From Alteromonas macleodii (GTDB lineage: Bacteria > Pseudomonadota > Gammaproteobacteria > Enterobacterales > Alteromonadaceae), in NCBI RefSeq assembly GCF_903772925.1, contig NZ_LR812090.1:2376333-2440332 (forward strand): 64,000 bases of DNA, in the 5' to 3' direction. The translations under genes were made by a program, and so were the position numbers. Shown here in pieces: positions 54,981-64,000 of the stretch; position 1 is the stretch's first letter, and each line of letters opens with the position of its first letter. The notes beneath the pieces are model-generated. The model saw only the letters and a list, made by a program, of their open reading frames with translations. It searched no databases and was not told where the DNA came from.

Positions 54981-55679
54981 CTAACCGTTTATAGAAGTGT
55001 TTACAGTTTTTAATACAGCAATCGGGTCATCTGCTTTGGTAATAGGCCGTCCCATTACCAAATAACTCACGCCCGCTTTCATTGCATCAGGTGGGGTCAT
55101 TACACGTTTTTGATCGCCGGCGTCTGCGCCTACTGGACGAATACCTGGCGTAACTAACAAAAAGTTCTCACTGTGTTTTTCGCGCAACGCACTGGCCTCT
55201 TGCGCTGAACAGACGATGCCGTCCAACCCTGCTTTTTCTGTTAGCGCTGCTAAACGCAATACTTGTTGTTCAGGTGTTACACCGCTTACCACATCTGCAA
55301 GCTGTGCCTCGTCCATGCTGGTAAGTACGGTAACCGCAATAAGCTTAGTTTGAGGATTACTGCTTGTTGCAATGGCTTCCTTCGCCGCTTGCATCATAGG
55401 TAGGCCGCCCGAAGCATGTACGTTTACCATCCATACACCCAGTTCCGCCGCTGCTTTGCACGCTTTCGCAACCGTATTTGGAATATCGTGGAATTTTAAA
55501 TCTAGGAAAACATCAAAACCTTTGGCAATAAGCGCTTTTACAAATTCCGGCCCGAATAAGGTGAACATCTCCTTGCCCACTTTTAACTTGCACAAGCTTG
55601 AATCTAATTTGTCAACAAACGCCAATGCAGTGTCTTTATTGTCATAGTCTAATGCAACAATAACGCGTGGGTCATGCAT
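54981..55679 (-). CDS. pyrF: Orotidine 5'-phosphate decarboxylase
   Basis: 232 residues. VALDYDNKDTAL at the start and the active-site DLKFHDIPNTV near 59-69 are the OMP decarboxylase signatures; it makes UMP in the last step of pyrimidine synthesis. It starts six bases after lapB, as in E. coli, so lapA-lapB-pyrF form one unit. Confidence 0.97.
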   Translation of the reverse strand: MHDPRVIVALDYDNKDTALAFVDKLDSSLCKLKVGKEMFTLFGPEFVKALIAKGFDVFLDLKFHDIPNTVAKACKAAAELGVWMVNVHASGGLPMMQAAKEAIATSSNPQTKLIAVTVLTSMDEAQLADVVSGVTPEQQVLRLAALTEKAGLDGIVCSAQEASALREKHSENFLLVTPGIRPVGADAGDQKRVMTPPDAMKAGVSYLVMGRPITKADDPIAVLKTVNTSING

Positions 55680-55685
55680 GTTCTT

Positions 55686-56855
55686 TTATTCTCCGTCTAG
55701 CCCTTTGATAGGTTTTACTACGCCCCACTTTTTACAGCTAGGGCATAACCAATATAATTTTCGTCCAGAAAAGCCACAGCTGCCACAGCGATATTTAGGG
55801 CGCTGCAACATTTGCTTTTCTACTAACTCTTTAAGTAAACGTAAGCTATCAGCCGTGGTTTTATCTGAAAGCTGGTCAATATAAAGCCCCATAAGGGTTT
55901 TAAAGCCGCGCATGGTTGGACGTTTGCGAAGCTGTTCTAATAGGTATTCTGCGGCTTGCGCTGTTTCACCGCGTTTCATCAAAACATCAACCATGGCCAG
56001 GTAAGATGTAGCGCACTCTTGCCAGTGTGCTTCTAAGTTTTTCTGGAAACTATCCCAGTCGTCGGTTTCTTCGGCAATTTTTTCAAGGCTTGGTACGGCT
56101 TCGCTGAACCAATTAATATCGCGCTCTGCGACTTGCGTAAAATAGGCATTCGCGTCAGTGAAGCGTTTTTGATTAAGCGCAATATCACCTAACATTAGCC
56201 ACGGTCTAACCGCATGCTCATCTGCATTAACTGCTTTCTGTAACAGGGTTAACGCTGCTCCCTGACTCTCGTTCTTTAACTCAACGGCTGCTTGCTCACA
56301 ATAAAAGTGGGCAAGGCGTTCGCACAGTTCATCATTATCGCCATGACACTGCACCATGCGCTCAGCTAATTCTATTGCTCTTTCCCATTCTTTCGTGGTT
56401 TGATAGATGCTAAACAGCTGCTGCTGAGCAACTAGGTAATGTTTTTCACTGTTTAAAAGTTGAAGAAATGCGTTTTCTGCGCGCTCTAAAAAGCCCGCTT
56501 GCGTATAGTCGTGACCGAGTTCTCGAAGCGCATTTTCTCTTTGCGCTGGTTGTAGTTCGTCGCGACTAACCAAGTTTTGATGAACTTTAATAGCCCGGTC
56601 TATTTCCCCGCGATGACGGAAAAAACTGCCCATTGCAATATGGGTTTCAACCGTGTCGCTATTCACGTTAATCATTTTGATTAACGTATCAACGGCCTTA
56701 TCCGGCTGGTCTGAAAGAAGGAAGTTCAGGCCTTTATAATAATGCTTAGATAGGATGCTTGACTGTTTTCGCTGCGCTTGACGGACACTATTGCGCCCCA
56801 TTATCCAACCATACCCTGCCGCAACAGGTAAAAGTAGAAACAGCAGTTCGAGCAT
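55686..56855 (-). CDS. lapB: Lipopolysaccharide assembly protein LapB
   Basis: 389 residues, the same length as E. coli LapB (YciM). An N-terminal membrane anchor (1-16), a series of TPR repeats about 35-340 and a C-terminal rubredoxin-like metal knot with CGSCGF and CPSCKKWG. It adjusts LpxC breakdown by FtsH and so lipopolysaccharide amounts. Its ATG overlaps the lapA stop by one base. Confidence 0.96.
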   Translation of the reverse strand: MLELLFLLLPVAAGYGWIMGRNSVRQAQRKQSSILSKHYYKGLNFLLSDQPDKAVDTLIKMINVNSDTVETHIAMGSFFRHRGEIDRAIKVHQNLVSRDELQPAQRENALRELGHDYTQAGFLERAENAFLQLLNSEKHYLVAQQQLFSIYQTTKEWERAIELAERMVQCHGDNDELCERLAHFYCEQAAVELKNESQGAALTLLQKAVNADEHAVRPWLMLGDIALNQKRFTDANAYFTQVAERDINWFSEAVPSLEKIAEETDDWDSFQKNLEAHWQECATSYLAMVDVLMKRGETAQAAEYLLEQLRKRPTMRGFKTLMGLYIDQLSDKTTADSLRLLKELVEKQMLQRPKYRCGSCGFSGRKLYWLCPSCKKWGVVKPIKGLDGE

Positions 56856-57115
56856 TAGTGGTCTTGTTCCAAACTCTGTATTTTCGATTTAGCAGACATC
56901 AACTGAACCCGTAATTTAAGCCAGCTCATAAGCATTATTAATATTCCTATGCCCACGCCTATAGACAGCGTTATCGCTATTAACGTTGATAAACGCAGAT
57001 TCGCCTGAGCAATTAAATAATTAACTGTTACTTGCGCTTCATTTTGAGAGCCAATAACAAACGCGATGGCAAGAAGCACCAAAATGATGAGAAACGTTAG
57101 GATCCCTTTCAACAC
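56855..57115 (-). CDS. lapA: LapA-family membrane protein
   Basis: 86 residues (102 in E. coli): two membrane helices (about 4-24 and 40-66) followed by a short coiled coil, and the family pattern FVIGSQNEAQVTVNYLIAQA. Partner gene of lapB in lipopolysaccharide assembly. Confidence 0.92.
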   Translation of the reverse strand: MLKGILTFLIILVLLAIAFVIGSQNEAQVTVNYLIAQANLRLSTLIAITLSIGVGIGILIMLMSWLKLRVQLMSAKSKIQSLEQDH

Positions 57116-57192
57116 TCAACCCTTTTTTATTGATTTATTTACAAGAATAGCAAAATGCGAAAAGAGATAACACAAAAAGCGTATTGGAAATT

Positions 57193-59535
57193 TTAAGCCG
57201 CGCCTTCACCGTCGAGTTCATGGCGCTGGGGTTTTGCTATCAGGTTTTCTACCACTAAGTCATGATGAAGTGCCGACATATTTGTTATAAAAATGCAGTG
57301 TGTGTAGCCCGCCTGCATGGTTTCAAGCTTGTCATACATGGCTTTGTCTAGCTTAGAAAGCTGTGCTAGTCGCTTTTTGGTTAACGGCGTAATAGCTCCG
57401 TGACAGCGTACTGCGGTAACGTCAGTAGCACTTAGCTGTATTTTTTCCTCATCCAACTGAGTTTTGATTTGTGTGCGAAGTTTAGAGAACAAGAAGTCTC
57501 GTTCTTTGATGTACACTAAACGGCTGTCGCTCTTTCTCACACAATGGACTACTAATGCTTGTTCAGAGGTTTCTTTAAACATGGCTTCTAATATTTGGGA
57601 TTTAGGCTTTGCCTGGCCCTTGTCTGCAAAGAAACCATGAAGCGGTATAATATTTTGTGTACGAGAAAAAGGATATAGATCGTCAGATGCGTCGCTCTGA
57701 TAAACGGTTTTTAGCCTATCGAGCGTAAACCTATTCATTACGCAAAGTACCGATAACGAAGGCATGTGCCTTACTGCAAGCTCCCAAATGTAACGATGTG
57801 TGGAACGTTGAATACGCGCAATATCTCTTACTTTGAAATAAGCGGTATTCTCTTCAACCATATGATCGACGTTAGAGCTCACTTTAGCTTTACGTGTGTC
57901 TTCTACAAGGCACAGCCTGACCACGCCGGTTTCAGCTTGGTAGTGTACAACTTTATATTTTTCGCCTTTAATTTTCAGTTCCGGTACAGAAACCCGAATT
58001 TCTTTTTGAAGGTCGCTGTGTGGTGCTACCGTCAATTTCATACCGCTGGCGCTTAAATCGGCCACTCGCGCGTCAAGAGACGTAAGCAGGCCTACTTTAA
58101 TGGAAGCTGGTTTGTCTATAACGTAGCGGGTTTCGCTCCGTCTATCTAAGTCTTCTTCCATGACATAATCTATGCGCCAATTATTACCGCTGGCTTTCAA
58201 CGTTTTCGACAAAGGCTTAAAGTCACATTTTGCGGAAAGCGTTAAATTTGTGAGGTAGGCGGAGACATCTTTGCAGTATAAAACGTGGGAAACCTGAGCA
58301 AGCTGCTCAAAATCCTTACTGGCAATATCGTGAATAGCAAAGGCCTTTTGCTTATCTTCACGAGTTACACTATCTAAGCGACAGTGGGTACATATAAAGT
58401 CTTCACTTTTTGCAAGCAAGTATACAAGTGCATTAAGTTGCTTAAGTTCAAGTAGCTGCCTGTGCGTAGCGGTTATCTGTACGTTACCATTTTTGGTTTT
58501 AATATTGCCATGAAATACATAAGCTTCGTTGTATTTACGCAGTTCATCAACTAACGTGGCGAAAATAGGCTTATCTTGCAAACTTGCCAGTAGTTTTTCT
58601 GCATCATTGTGTTCAACATTTGCCTTAGTAAAAAGTGCAATTATAGGTTTGAGCGATTGCTTTTCAGGTGCAAGAAAAACAGGGAGCCACGGGCTATTTT
58701 CTAGAATACGGTCACGCTCGAGCTCTTGCATAGCACGCTCTATTTCTAGGTCACGTTGTAGCGGTTGCTTGTATGAAGTTACTGCTACATAGCGCTTTAG
58801 TGTTGCAAGAAAGCTCTTATCGACGTCGTCTATAAAGTTAAAGGTCGTTTCGTATTTTCCCAAATGCTTGTTGTATTTAACAGACTCTAATTCGAGCGTA
58901 ATTTCTGTGGGTTCTTTGGTCAGGCCTTTAACTTCTGGGATAGTGAAAGTAATAATATCGCCAGTGGATGCATTTGGGGGCCTTTTTGTCTCCAGAGTAA
59001 TACCTTGATGCGACATAGAGCTTATGGAGCAATGTCGACCTTTCTCAAATTCAGGTGAAGACAAAGTAAAGTTTGGGCGAATGGCAATGTCATCGCCAAA
59101 GTCGATATCGGTAAATGACTGACTCTCGACATTAAACGCGTCAACGATTTTTTTAAACTGTTCTTTTTTTATTTGGTTTTGGTAGAAGTCTGAGTTCATT
59201 ACTGACTCAAACACACCTACAGTATACCTGTCTTGATAGAGTGACGTTTCGTTTTTAAGGATTTGCGCCCCTACCTTATCAAGACGCATTTGCACACCGA
59301 AGTGCTTAAATTTCATGACTGGAAACTGAGCAAAAGCAGAATTGTCGGCAGGTGCATCAGTCAGTGATGTTAATCGTACCACCTCTTCTTTCACGACCTT
59401 TCGGACACTACTAGGCAGACGCTTCGAAAACTTATTAATTCCTTCCAACAATCTATTTTGTTGTTCGTATGGAATTAACGCGCGAATGAGCGGCTGGTAC
59501 TGTTTTATTATTGCTTGTTCATCGCCGGCTGACAT
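57193..59535 (-). CDS. Large PilZ-domain protein
   Basis: 780 residues. A PilZ domain near 465-560 has RRSETRY and DLSASGMKL, the R-x3-R and (D/N)-x-S-x2-G motifs that bind cyclic di-GMP. A second, weaker PilZ-like segment lies near 160-255 (SISSMSHQGITLET). The rest is not recognised and there is no signal peptide. Probable role: c-di-GMP response, target unknown. Single gene between ihfB and lapA. Confidence 0.85.
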   Translation of the reverse strand: MSAGDEQAIIKQYQPLIRALIPYEQQNRLLEGINKFSKRLPSSVRKVVKEEVVRLTSLTDAPADNSAFAQFPVMKFKHFGVQMRLDKVGAQILKNETSLYQDRYTVGVFESVMNSDFYQNQIKKEQFKKIVDAFNVESQSFTDIDFGDDIAIRPNFTLSSPEFEKGRHCSISSMSHQGITLETKRPPNASTGDIITFTIPEVKGLTKEPTEITLELESVKYNKHLGKYETTFNFIDDVDKSFLATLKRYVAVTSYKQPLQRDLEIERAMQELERDRILENSPWLPVFLAPEKQSLKPIIALFTKANVEHNDAEKLLASLQDKPIFATLVDELRKYNEAYVFHGNIKTKNGNVQITATHRQLLELKQLNALVYLLAKSEDFICTHCRLDSVTREDKQKAFAIHDIASKDFEQLAQVSHVLYCKDVSAYLTNLTLSAKCDFKPLSKTLKASGNNWRIDYVMEEDLDRRSETRYVIDKPASIKVGLLTSLDARVADLSASGMKLTVAPHSDLQKEIRVSVPELKIKGEKYKVVHYQAETGVVRLCLVEDTRKAKVSSNVDHMVEENTAYFKVRDIARIQRSTHRYIWELAVRHMPSLSVLCVMNRFTLDRLKTVYQSDASDDLYPFSRTQNIIPLHGFFADKGQAKPKSQILEAMFKETSEQALVVHCVRKSDSRLVYIKERDFLFSKLRTQIKTQLDEEKIQLSATDVTAVRCHGAITPLTKKRLAQLSKLDKAMYDKLETMQAGYTHCIFITNMSALHHDLVVENLIAKPQRHELDGEGAA

Positions 59536-59703
59536 TACTTCTATGTATACCGTTTATTATTATTTGAATAATATATAACCCTACTTTAGCCGGGGTCAAT
59601 AGGTATAAAAATTTAAACGAATGTATATTGGGATATTCGTGATTTAGAGATGGGAGGTAGAGCAAAAATAGTGAAGTCGTGACCAAGGTTAATCGACAGG
59701 CAC

Positions 59704-59729
59704 AAAAAAGCCGCTTTACAGCGGCTTTT
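59704..59729 (-). terminator. Terminator of ihfB
   Basis: 10-bp arms 59706-59715 and 59720-59729 (AAAAGCCGCT/AGCGGCTTTT), TTAC loop, with a T run on the reverse strand. Confidence 0.92.
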
Positions 59730-59737
59730 AAAATGCA

Positions 59738-60025
59738 TTATGCGATTGAGGCGTCTACCCTTTCGCGAAGCTCTTTACCAGGCTTAAAGTGCGGCACATA
59801 TTTACCGTCTAGTTTCACTGTTTCACCCGTTTTAGGGTTTCTACCTACGCGTGGAGCGCGATAGTGAAGAGAGAAACTGCCAAAGCCTCTGATTTCAATA
59901 CGCTCGCCCTTCTGAAGGGTTTGAGCCATTTGTTCTAGAAGCTCTTTAATTGCCAGTTCGAGTTCTTTCGCCGGAATATGACGCGCTTGATCCGCGAGCC
60001 GTTCAATTAATTCAGACTTGGTCAT
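59738..60025 (-). CDS. ihfB: Integration host factor beta subunit
   Basis: 95 residues from the ATG at 60025, which follows [31 protein letters not shown] and GRNPKTGE (with the DNA-intercalating proline) identify IHF-beta. Bends DNA with IhfA in replication, recombination and transcription. It follows rpsA as in E. coli. Confidence 0.97.
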   Translation of the reverse strand: MTKSELIERLADQARHIPAKELELAIKELLEQMAQTLQKGERIEIRGFGSFSLHYRAPRVGRNPKTGETVKLDGKYVPHFKPGKELRERVDASIA

Positions 60026-60101
60026 GTTTAACCTCATTGTCAATATTATTGTTTAAACAGCTATCGCGAATTGGGTGTGCAAATGCACACCCACAAAAGC
60101 A

Positions 60102-61772
60102 TTATTCGCCTTTAGCAGCTTTAAATGCTTCTGCCATCGCGTTAGCGAAACCAACATCTTCTTGCTGGTTAACTTTATCGATAGCTTCTTTTTCGTCAGC
60201 CTGATCTTTCGCTTTAACAGATAGGTTAACAGTGCGGTTCTTACGGTCAACGCCCATGAACTTCGCTTCGATGCTATCACCAACGCTTGCTACTTCAGTT
60301 GCGTCTTCAACACGCTCTACAGCAAGATCTGCAACGCGGATGTAGCCGTCAACTTCTTCAGCTAGGTTTACAGTAACGCCTTTCGCATCAACTGCTGTTA
60401 CTGTACCAGTAACGATAGCACCTTTCTTGTTATCTGTCAGATACTTGTTGAAAGGATCTTCTTCGATTTGCTTAACGCCAAGAGAAATACGCTCACGCTC
60501 TGGGTCGACTTGTAGTACAACAGCAGAGATTTCGTCGCCTTTCTTGTAGTCGCGAACCGCGTCTTCACCAGACTTGTTCCAGCTGATGTCAGAAAGGTGA
60601 ACTAGACCGTCGATGCCGCCGTCAAGACCGATGAAGATACCGAAGTCAGTGATTGACTTGATCTTACCAGACACTTTGTCACCTTTTTCGTGTGACTCAG
60701 CAAATGTTTCCCAAGGGTTAGCAATGCACTGCTTAAGACCTAGAGAAATACGACGACGCTCTTCGTCAATTTCAAGAACCATTACATCTACAGTGTCACC
60801 TAGGTTAACAACTTTAGATGGGTGGATGTTCTTGTTAGTCCAGTCCATTTCAGAAACGTGTACAAGACCTTCAACGCCGTCTTCGATTTCAACGAAGCAG
60901 CCGTAGTCAGTAAGGTTAGTAACCTGACCTGTGATCTTAGTACCTTCTGGGTAACGAGACGCAATTTCTTGCCATGGATCGTTGCCCATTTGCTTCATAC
61001 CAAGAGAAACGCGCTGCTTCTCTTTGTCGAACTTAAGTACTTTAACGTTGATTTCGTCACCAACATTCACGATTTCACTTGGGTGCTTAACGCGCTTCCA
61101 AGCCATATCAGTGATGTGTAGAAGACCGTCTACGCCACCAAGGTCAACGAACGCACCGTAATCGGTAAGGTTCTTAACGATACCCTTGATTTCGTGACCT
61201 TCTTCAAGGTTAGCAAGAAGCGTTTCGCGCTCTGCGCTGCTTTCTGCTTCGATAACTGCACGACGAGAAACAACAACGTTGTTACGCTTAGCGTCTAGCT
61301 TGATTACTTTAAACTCAAGCTCTTTGCCTTCAAGGTGTGTAGTGTCACGTACTGGACGTACGTCAACAAGAGAACCAGGAAGGAACGCGCGTACACTGTT
61401 AACTTCAACAGTGAAACCGCCTTTAACTTTACCGTTGATAACGCCTTTAATTGTAGCTTTATCTTCGTAAGCTTTTTCCAGCTCAACCCAAGCTTCGTGA
61501 CGCTTCGCTTTTTCACGAGAAAGGATAGTTTCACCGAAACCATCTTCAACTGCATCTAGTGCAACGTCTACTTGGTCACCGATAGCGATTTCTAGTTCGC
61601 CTTCAGCATTTTTAAATTGGTCAGCTGGGATAGCACTTTCTGATTTCAAGCCTGCATCAACAAGAACGATGTCTTTGTCGATAGAAACAACAGTACCTTT
61701 TACAATTGAACCAGGACGTGTTTCTAGTTCTTGTAAGCTCTCTTCAAAAAGTTGTGCAAAATTTTCAGTCAT
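60102..61772 (-). CDS. rpsA: 30S ribosomal protein S1
   Basis: 556 residues from the ATG at 61772 (557 in E. coli), with GAGACTT before it. Six S1 RNA-binding repeats, e.g. [20 protein letters not shown] and [20 protein letters not shown]. It brings mRNA to the 30S subunit. Gene order cmk-rpsA-ihfB is conserved. Confidence 0.98.
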   Translation of the reverse strand: MTENFAQLFEESLQELETRPGSIVKGTVVSIDKDIVLVDAGLKSESAIPADQFKNAEGELEIAIGDQVDVALDAVEDGFGETILSREKAKRHEAWVELEKAYEDKATIKGVINGKVKGGFTVEVNSVRAFLPGSLVDVRPVRDTTHLEGKELEFKVIKLDAKRNNVVVSRRAVIEAESSAERETLLANLEEGHEIKGIVKNLTDYGAFVDLGGVDGLLHITDMAWKRVKHPSEIVNVGDEINVKVLKFDKEKQRVSLGMKQMGNDPWQEIASRYPEGTKITGQVTNLTDYGCFVEIEDGVEGLVHVSEMDWTNKNIHPSKVVNLGDTVDVMVLEIDEERRRISLGLKQCIANPWETFAESHEKGDKVSGKIKSITDFGIFIGLDGGIDGLVHLSDISWNKSGEDAVRDYKKGDEISAVVLQVDPERERISLGVKQIEEDPFNKYLTDNKKGAIVTGTVTAVDAKGVTVNLAEEVDGYIRVADLAVERVEDATEVASVGDSIEAKFMGVDRKNRTVNLSVKAKDQADEKEAIDKVNQQEDVGFANAMAEAFKAAKGE

Positions 61773-61890
61773 AAGTCTCAAATAACTTTTAAGTTGATAT
61801 CCACGCTTCTTATCCGGATAACGCGGGGTTATTAAATTTAGTCGCCACTTCCTGTAGCAACACTGCTTTGGATGCGATCAGCTCTCGTCA

Positions 61891-62562
61891 TTAAAGGCGT
61901 GAGGAAATAATATCCATCGCTTTTTCAAAGACTTGGTCAATATCCAAGTCCGTTGAATCTATAATTACTGCATCTTGTGCCGGTACCAAAGGAGCCACCG
62001 CACGTTGTGTATCGCGCTCGTCTCTTGCCTTGATATCGGTTAAAAGGCGCGCAATATTAACATCCATGCCCTTTGCTTTCAACTGGCTATAGCGGCGTTC
62101 AGCGCGGGCTTCTGCGCTAGCTGTAAGGAAAATCTTTACAGGCGCATCAGGAAATACCACGGTACCCATGTCGCGACCATCGGCAACAAGACCTGGATCT
62201 TGTTGGAAAGCGCGCTGTCTGCGAAGTAACGCTTCGCGAACACGAGGTAATGCTGCAACTTTTGATGCCACAGCGCCAACTTCTTCAGTGCGAATATCGT
62301 CAGTAACGTCTTCGCCTTCTAAGATAATGCGAGTGGTATCGCCATTCGTCTCGAAACTAACATCAAGACCGGTTGCTAGAGGAACAACACATTCTTCATC
62401 ATCACACGGAAGGTCGTGGTGAAGTGCAGCAACTGCTAATACGCGGTAAATTGCACCGCTATCTAGAAAGTGCCACCCTAATTTTTTTGCCAGCAAGCTA
62501 CTTAATGTACCTTTGCCTGCACCACTAGGACCGTCAACCGTGACTACGGGTGTGGAATGCAT
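61891..62562 (-). CDS. cmk: Cytidylate kinase
   Basis: 223 residues from the ATG at 62562, which follows GGAG; an earlier in-frame start 13 codons upstream adds a non-conserved tail. P-loop [12 protein letters not shown] near 10-21, FLDSGAIYR, and [12 protein letters not shown] near 125. It phosphorylates CMP and dCMP. Confidence 0.97.
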   Translation of the reverse strand: MHSTPVVTVDGPSGAGKGTLSSLLAKKLGWHFLDSGAIYRVLAVAALHHDLPCDDEECVVPLATGLDVSFETNGDTTRIILEGEDVTDDIRTEEVGAVASKVAALPRVREALLRRQRAFQQDPGLVADGRDMGTVVFPDAPVKIFLTASAEARAERRYSQLKAKGMDVNIARLLTDIKARDERDTQRAVAPLVPAQDAVIIDSTDLDIDQVFEKAMDIISSRL

Positions 62563-62746
62563 ACCTGCTCCATCGTTTAAATTACTAAAAATCGCGCGCA
62601 ATTATACGCTTTAGTGAGAGATAAGCAATGCCGCCTCTTAGTGACGGCATTGTACATTAGGATAAATCTGATTCAGATCAACGAAGCAACTAAAGAGTTA
62701 ACCTACGTAGCCCTTCATTAGCCTGTGACTTATTTATACAAGGCTT

Positions 62747-64000
62747 TTACGCGCTATATAGAGTTTTAAAGCGGGTAAAATAGTCGGGGAAGGTTTTACG
62801 TGTACAACCTGGGTCGTTAATTGTTACCGGGGTATCGCTTAATGCAACTAGAGAAAAGCACATTGCAATACGGTGGTCGTTATACGTATCTATTTCAGCA
62901 TGTTTTAGTGAATCAGTTGGCCACACTTTTATGTAGTCGTGCCCTTCTTCTACTTTCGCACCTAGCTTTTGAAGCTCGGCCGCCATAGCCGCAAGTCGGT
63001 CTGTTTCTTTAACACGCCAGTTATAGATGTTAGTCAAGGTCGTTGGACCTTCAGCAAACAGCGCTGTAGTAGCAATGGTCATGGCAGCATCCGGAATATG
63101 GTTCATATCCATGTTTACGCCTTTAAGTGGCGCACCGGTTATTTCAACAAACTCATCGTTCCATACTACCTTTGCACCCATAGCTTCTAGCACGTCAGCA
63201 AAGCGGATGTCGCCTTGAATGCTTTTCTGCCCAATTCCGGTTACGCGTACCGTTCCGCCTTTAATGGCGCCGGCTGCAAGGAAGTAAGATGCCGAAGAAG
63301 CATCGCCTTCTACCATAAATTTACCTGGCGCAACGTACTTGGCGTTGCCAGAAACCGTAAACGTCTGGTAGTTGTCATTCTCTACAGTGACGCCAAATTT
63401 AGCCATGGTGTCTAATGTGATATCGATATAAGGCTTAGACACTAATTCGCCTTTAATACGAATAGTCACATCTCCTGAAAACAGGGGGGCTGCCATTAAA
63501 AGCGCTGTTAGAAATTGACTAGACACGCTGCCATCAACCGACATTTCGCCACCGTTTAATGTCTTACCTTTAATTTGAAGCGGAGGGTAGCCTTCATTTT
63601 TAAGGTAGGTGACGTCAGCATCTGCTTCGCGTAGCGCATCAACTAAATCGCCTATTGGGCGCTCTTCCATTCGCGGTTCACCCGTTAACACGGTATCCAC
63701 GTTACTCGCAGCAAGTGCTGCGCATAAAGGACGCATTGCTGTACCTGCATTACCTAGGAACAGCTCTAGTGGTTCAGCTACCTCAAATGCGCCACCATTG
63801 CCTTGCACAACGCATTGAGTTTTATCTTCGCTTAAGCGATAGCTAACACCTAACTTTGTTAGTGCATTAAGCATATGCTCAATGTCTTCGCTATCTAACA
63901 AGTTTGTTAGTTCAGTTTCGCCTTCAGCTAACGCGGCAAGCAGTAGCGCTCGGTTAGACAGACTTTTTGAGCCAGGTACATTGACCTCTCCCGATACTTT
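62747..64000 (-). CDS. aroA: 3-phosphoshikimate 1-carboxyvinyltransferase (EPSP synthase), 5' end missing
   Basis: The reading frame stays open to the right edge; the first visible residues include [20 protein letters not shown], the class I EPSP synthase phosphate/shikimate-binding motif. [10 protein letters not shown] near the PEP site and [12 protein letters not shown] follow. It makes EPSP in the shikimate pathway. Only the first few N-terminal residues are outside. The order aroA-cmk-rpsA is conserved. Confidence 0.97.
   Translation of the reverse strand, partial: KVSGEVNVPGSKSLSNRALLLAALAEGETELTNLLDSEDIEHMLNALTKLGVSYRLSEDKTQCVVQGNGGAFEVAEPLELFLGNAGTAMRPLCAALAASNVDTVLTGEPRMEERPIGDLVDALREADADVTYLKNEGYPPLQIKGKTLNGGEMSVDGSVSSQFLTALLMAAPLFSGDVTIRIKGELVSKPYIDITLDTMAKFGVTVENDNYQTFTVSGNAKYVAPGKFMVEGDASSASYFLAAGAIKGGTVRVTGIGQKSIQGDIRFADVLEAMGAKVVWNDEFVEITGAPLKGVNMDMNHIPDAAMTIATTALFAEGPTTLTNIYNWRVKETDRLAAMAAELQKLGAKVEEGHDYIKVWPTDSLKHAEIDTYNDHRIAMCFSLVALSDTPVTINDPGCTRKTFPDYFTRFKTLYSA

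Overview
The window reads as chromosome of a marine gammaproteobacterium of the Alteromonadales, most likely Alteromonas. This rests on protein resemblance and on conserved gene orders (cco/fix genes-fnr-uspE; uvrY-uvrC-pgsA-glyW-cysT-leuZ; lrp-ftsK-lolA-rarA-crcB-serS; aroA-cmk-rpsA-ihfB-lapA-lapB-pyrF). No database search was possible.

Layout. 1-5.5 kb: end of a cbb3 cytochrome oxidase assembly cluster (fixH end, ccoI, ccoS, a SafE-like membrane protein), then fnr and uspE; a candidate FNR box lies upstream of uspE. 5.7-13.7 kb: ordinary core genes (ttcA, rssA, a three-gene envelope cluster with a Bax-like protein, a LysE exporter, cobB, sseA, tpx, tapT). 13.8-15.2 kb: an ISL3-family insertion sequence whose right end is duplicated and abuts an attachment site. 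15.19-26.97 kb: an integrated genomic island in the 3' end of tRNA-Leu(UAA), with 31-bp direct repeats at its ends, a P4-type integrase, putative integrase arm sites at both ends, an AlpA-like regulator, a Toprim/DUF927-type primase-helicase and iteron clusters that look like a replication origin. It carries small membrane-protein modules of unknown role that could be conflict or defence systems. 27-35.7 kb: tRNA-Gly-Cys-Leu, pgsA, uvrC, uvrY, a pirin, a MalY/PatB-type aminotransferase and ovoA (ovothiol synthesis). 35.9-41 kb: three almost identical tRNA-Ser(UGA) cassettes, each with its own promoter and terminator, separated by a dioxygenase/DoxX/LysR group and a DUF3360 permease. 41.2-49.8 kb: yccA-like, tusDCBE (tRNA 2-thiouridine sulfur relay), a secreted protein, a host-attachment-family protein, a divergent SRAP protein, serS, crcB, rarA, lolA. 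49.8-64 kb: ftsK, lrp, ald, pyrF, lapB, lapA, a large PilZ protein, ihfB, rpsA, cmk and the 3' part of aroA.

The most unusual part is the island: a small self-replicating-looking, phage-satellite-like element without visible capsid genes, with three cargo modules. Two of them pair a membrane-anchored coiled-coil protein with a small protein built as a transmembrane helix plus a short beta-rich tail, an architecture recalling the EACC1 component of NTP-dependent conflict systems. A second theme is in-frame short tandem repeat expansion in core genes (ccoI, tusB, lolA).
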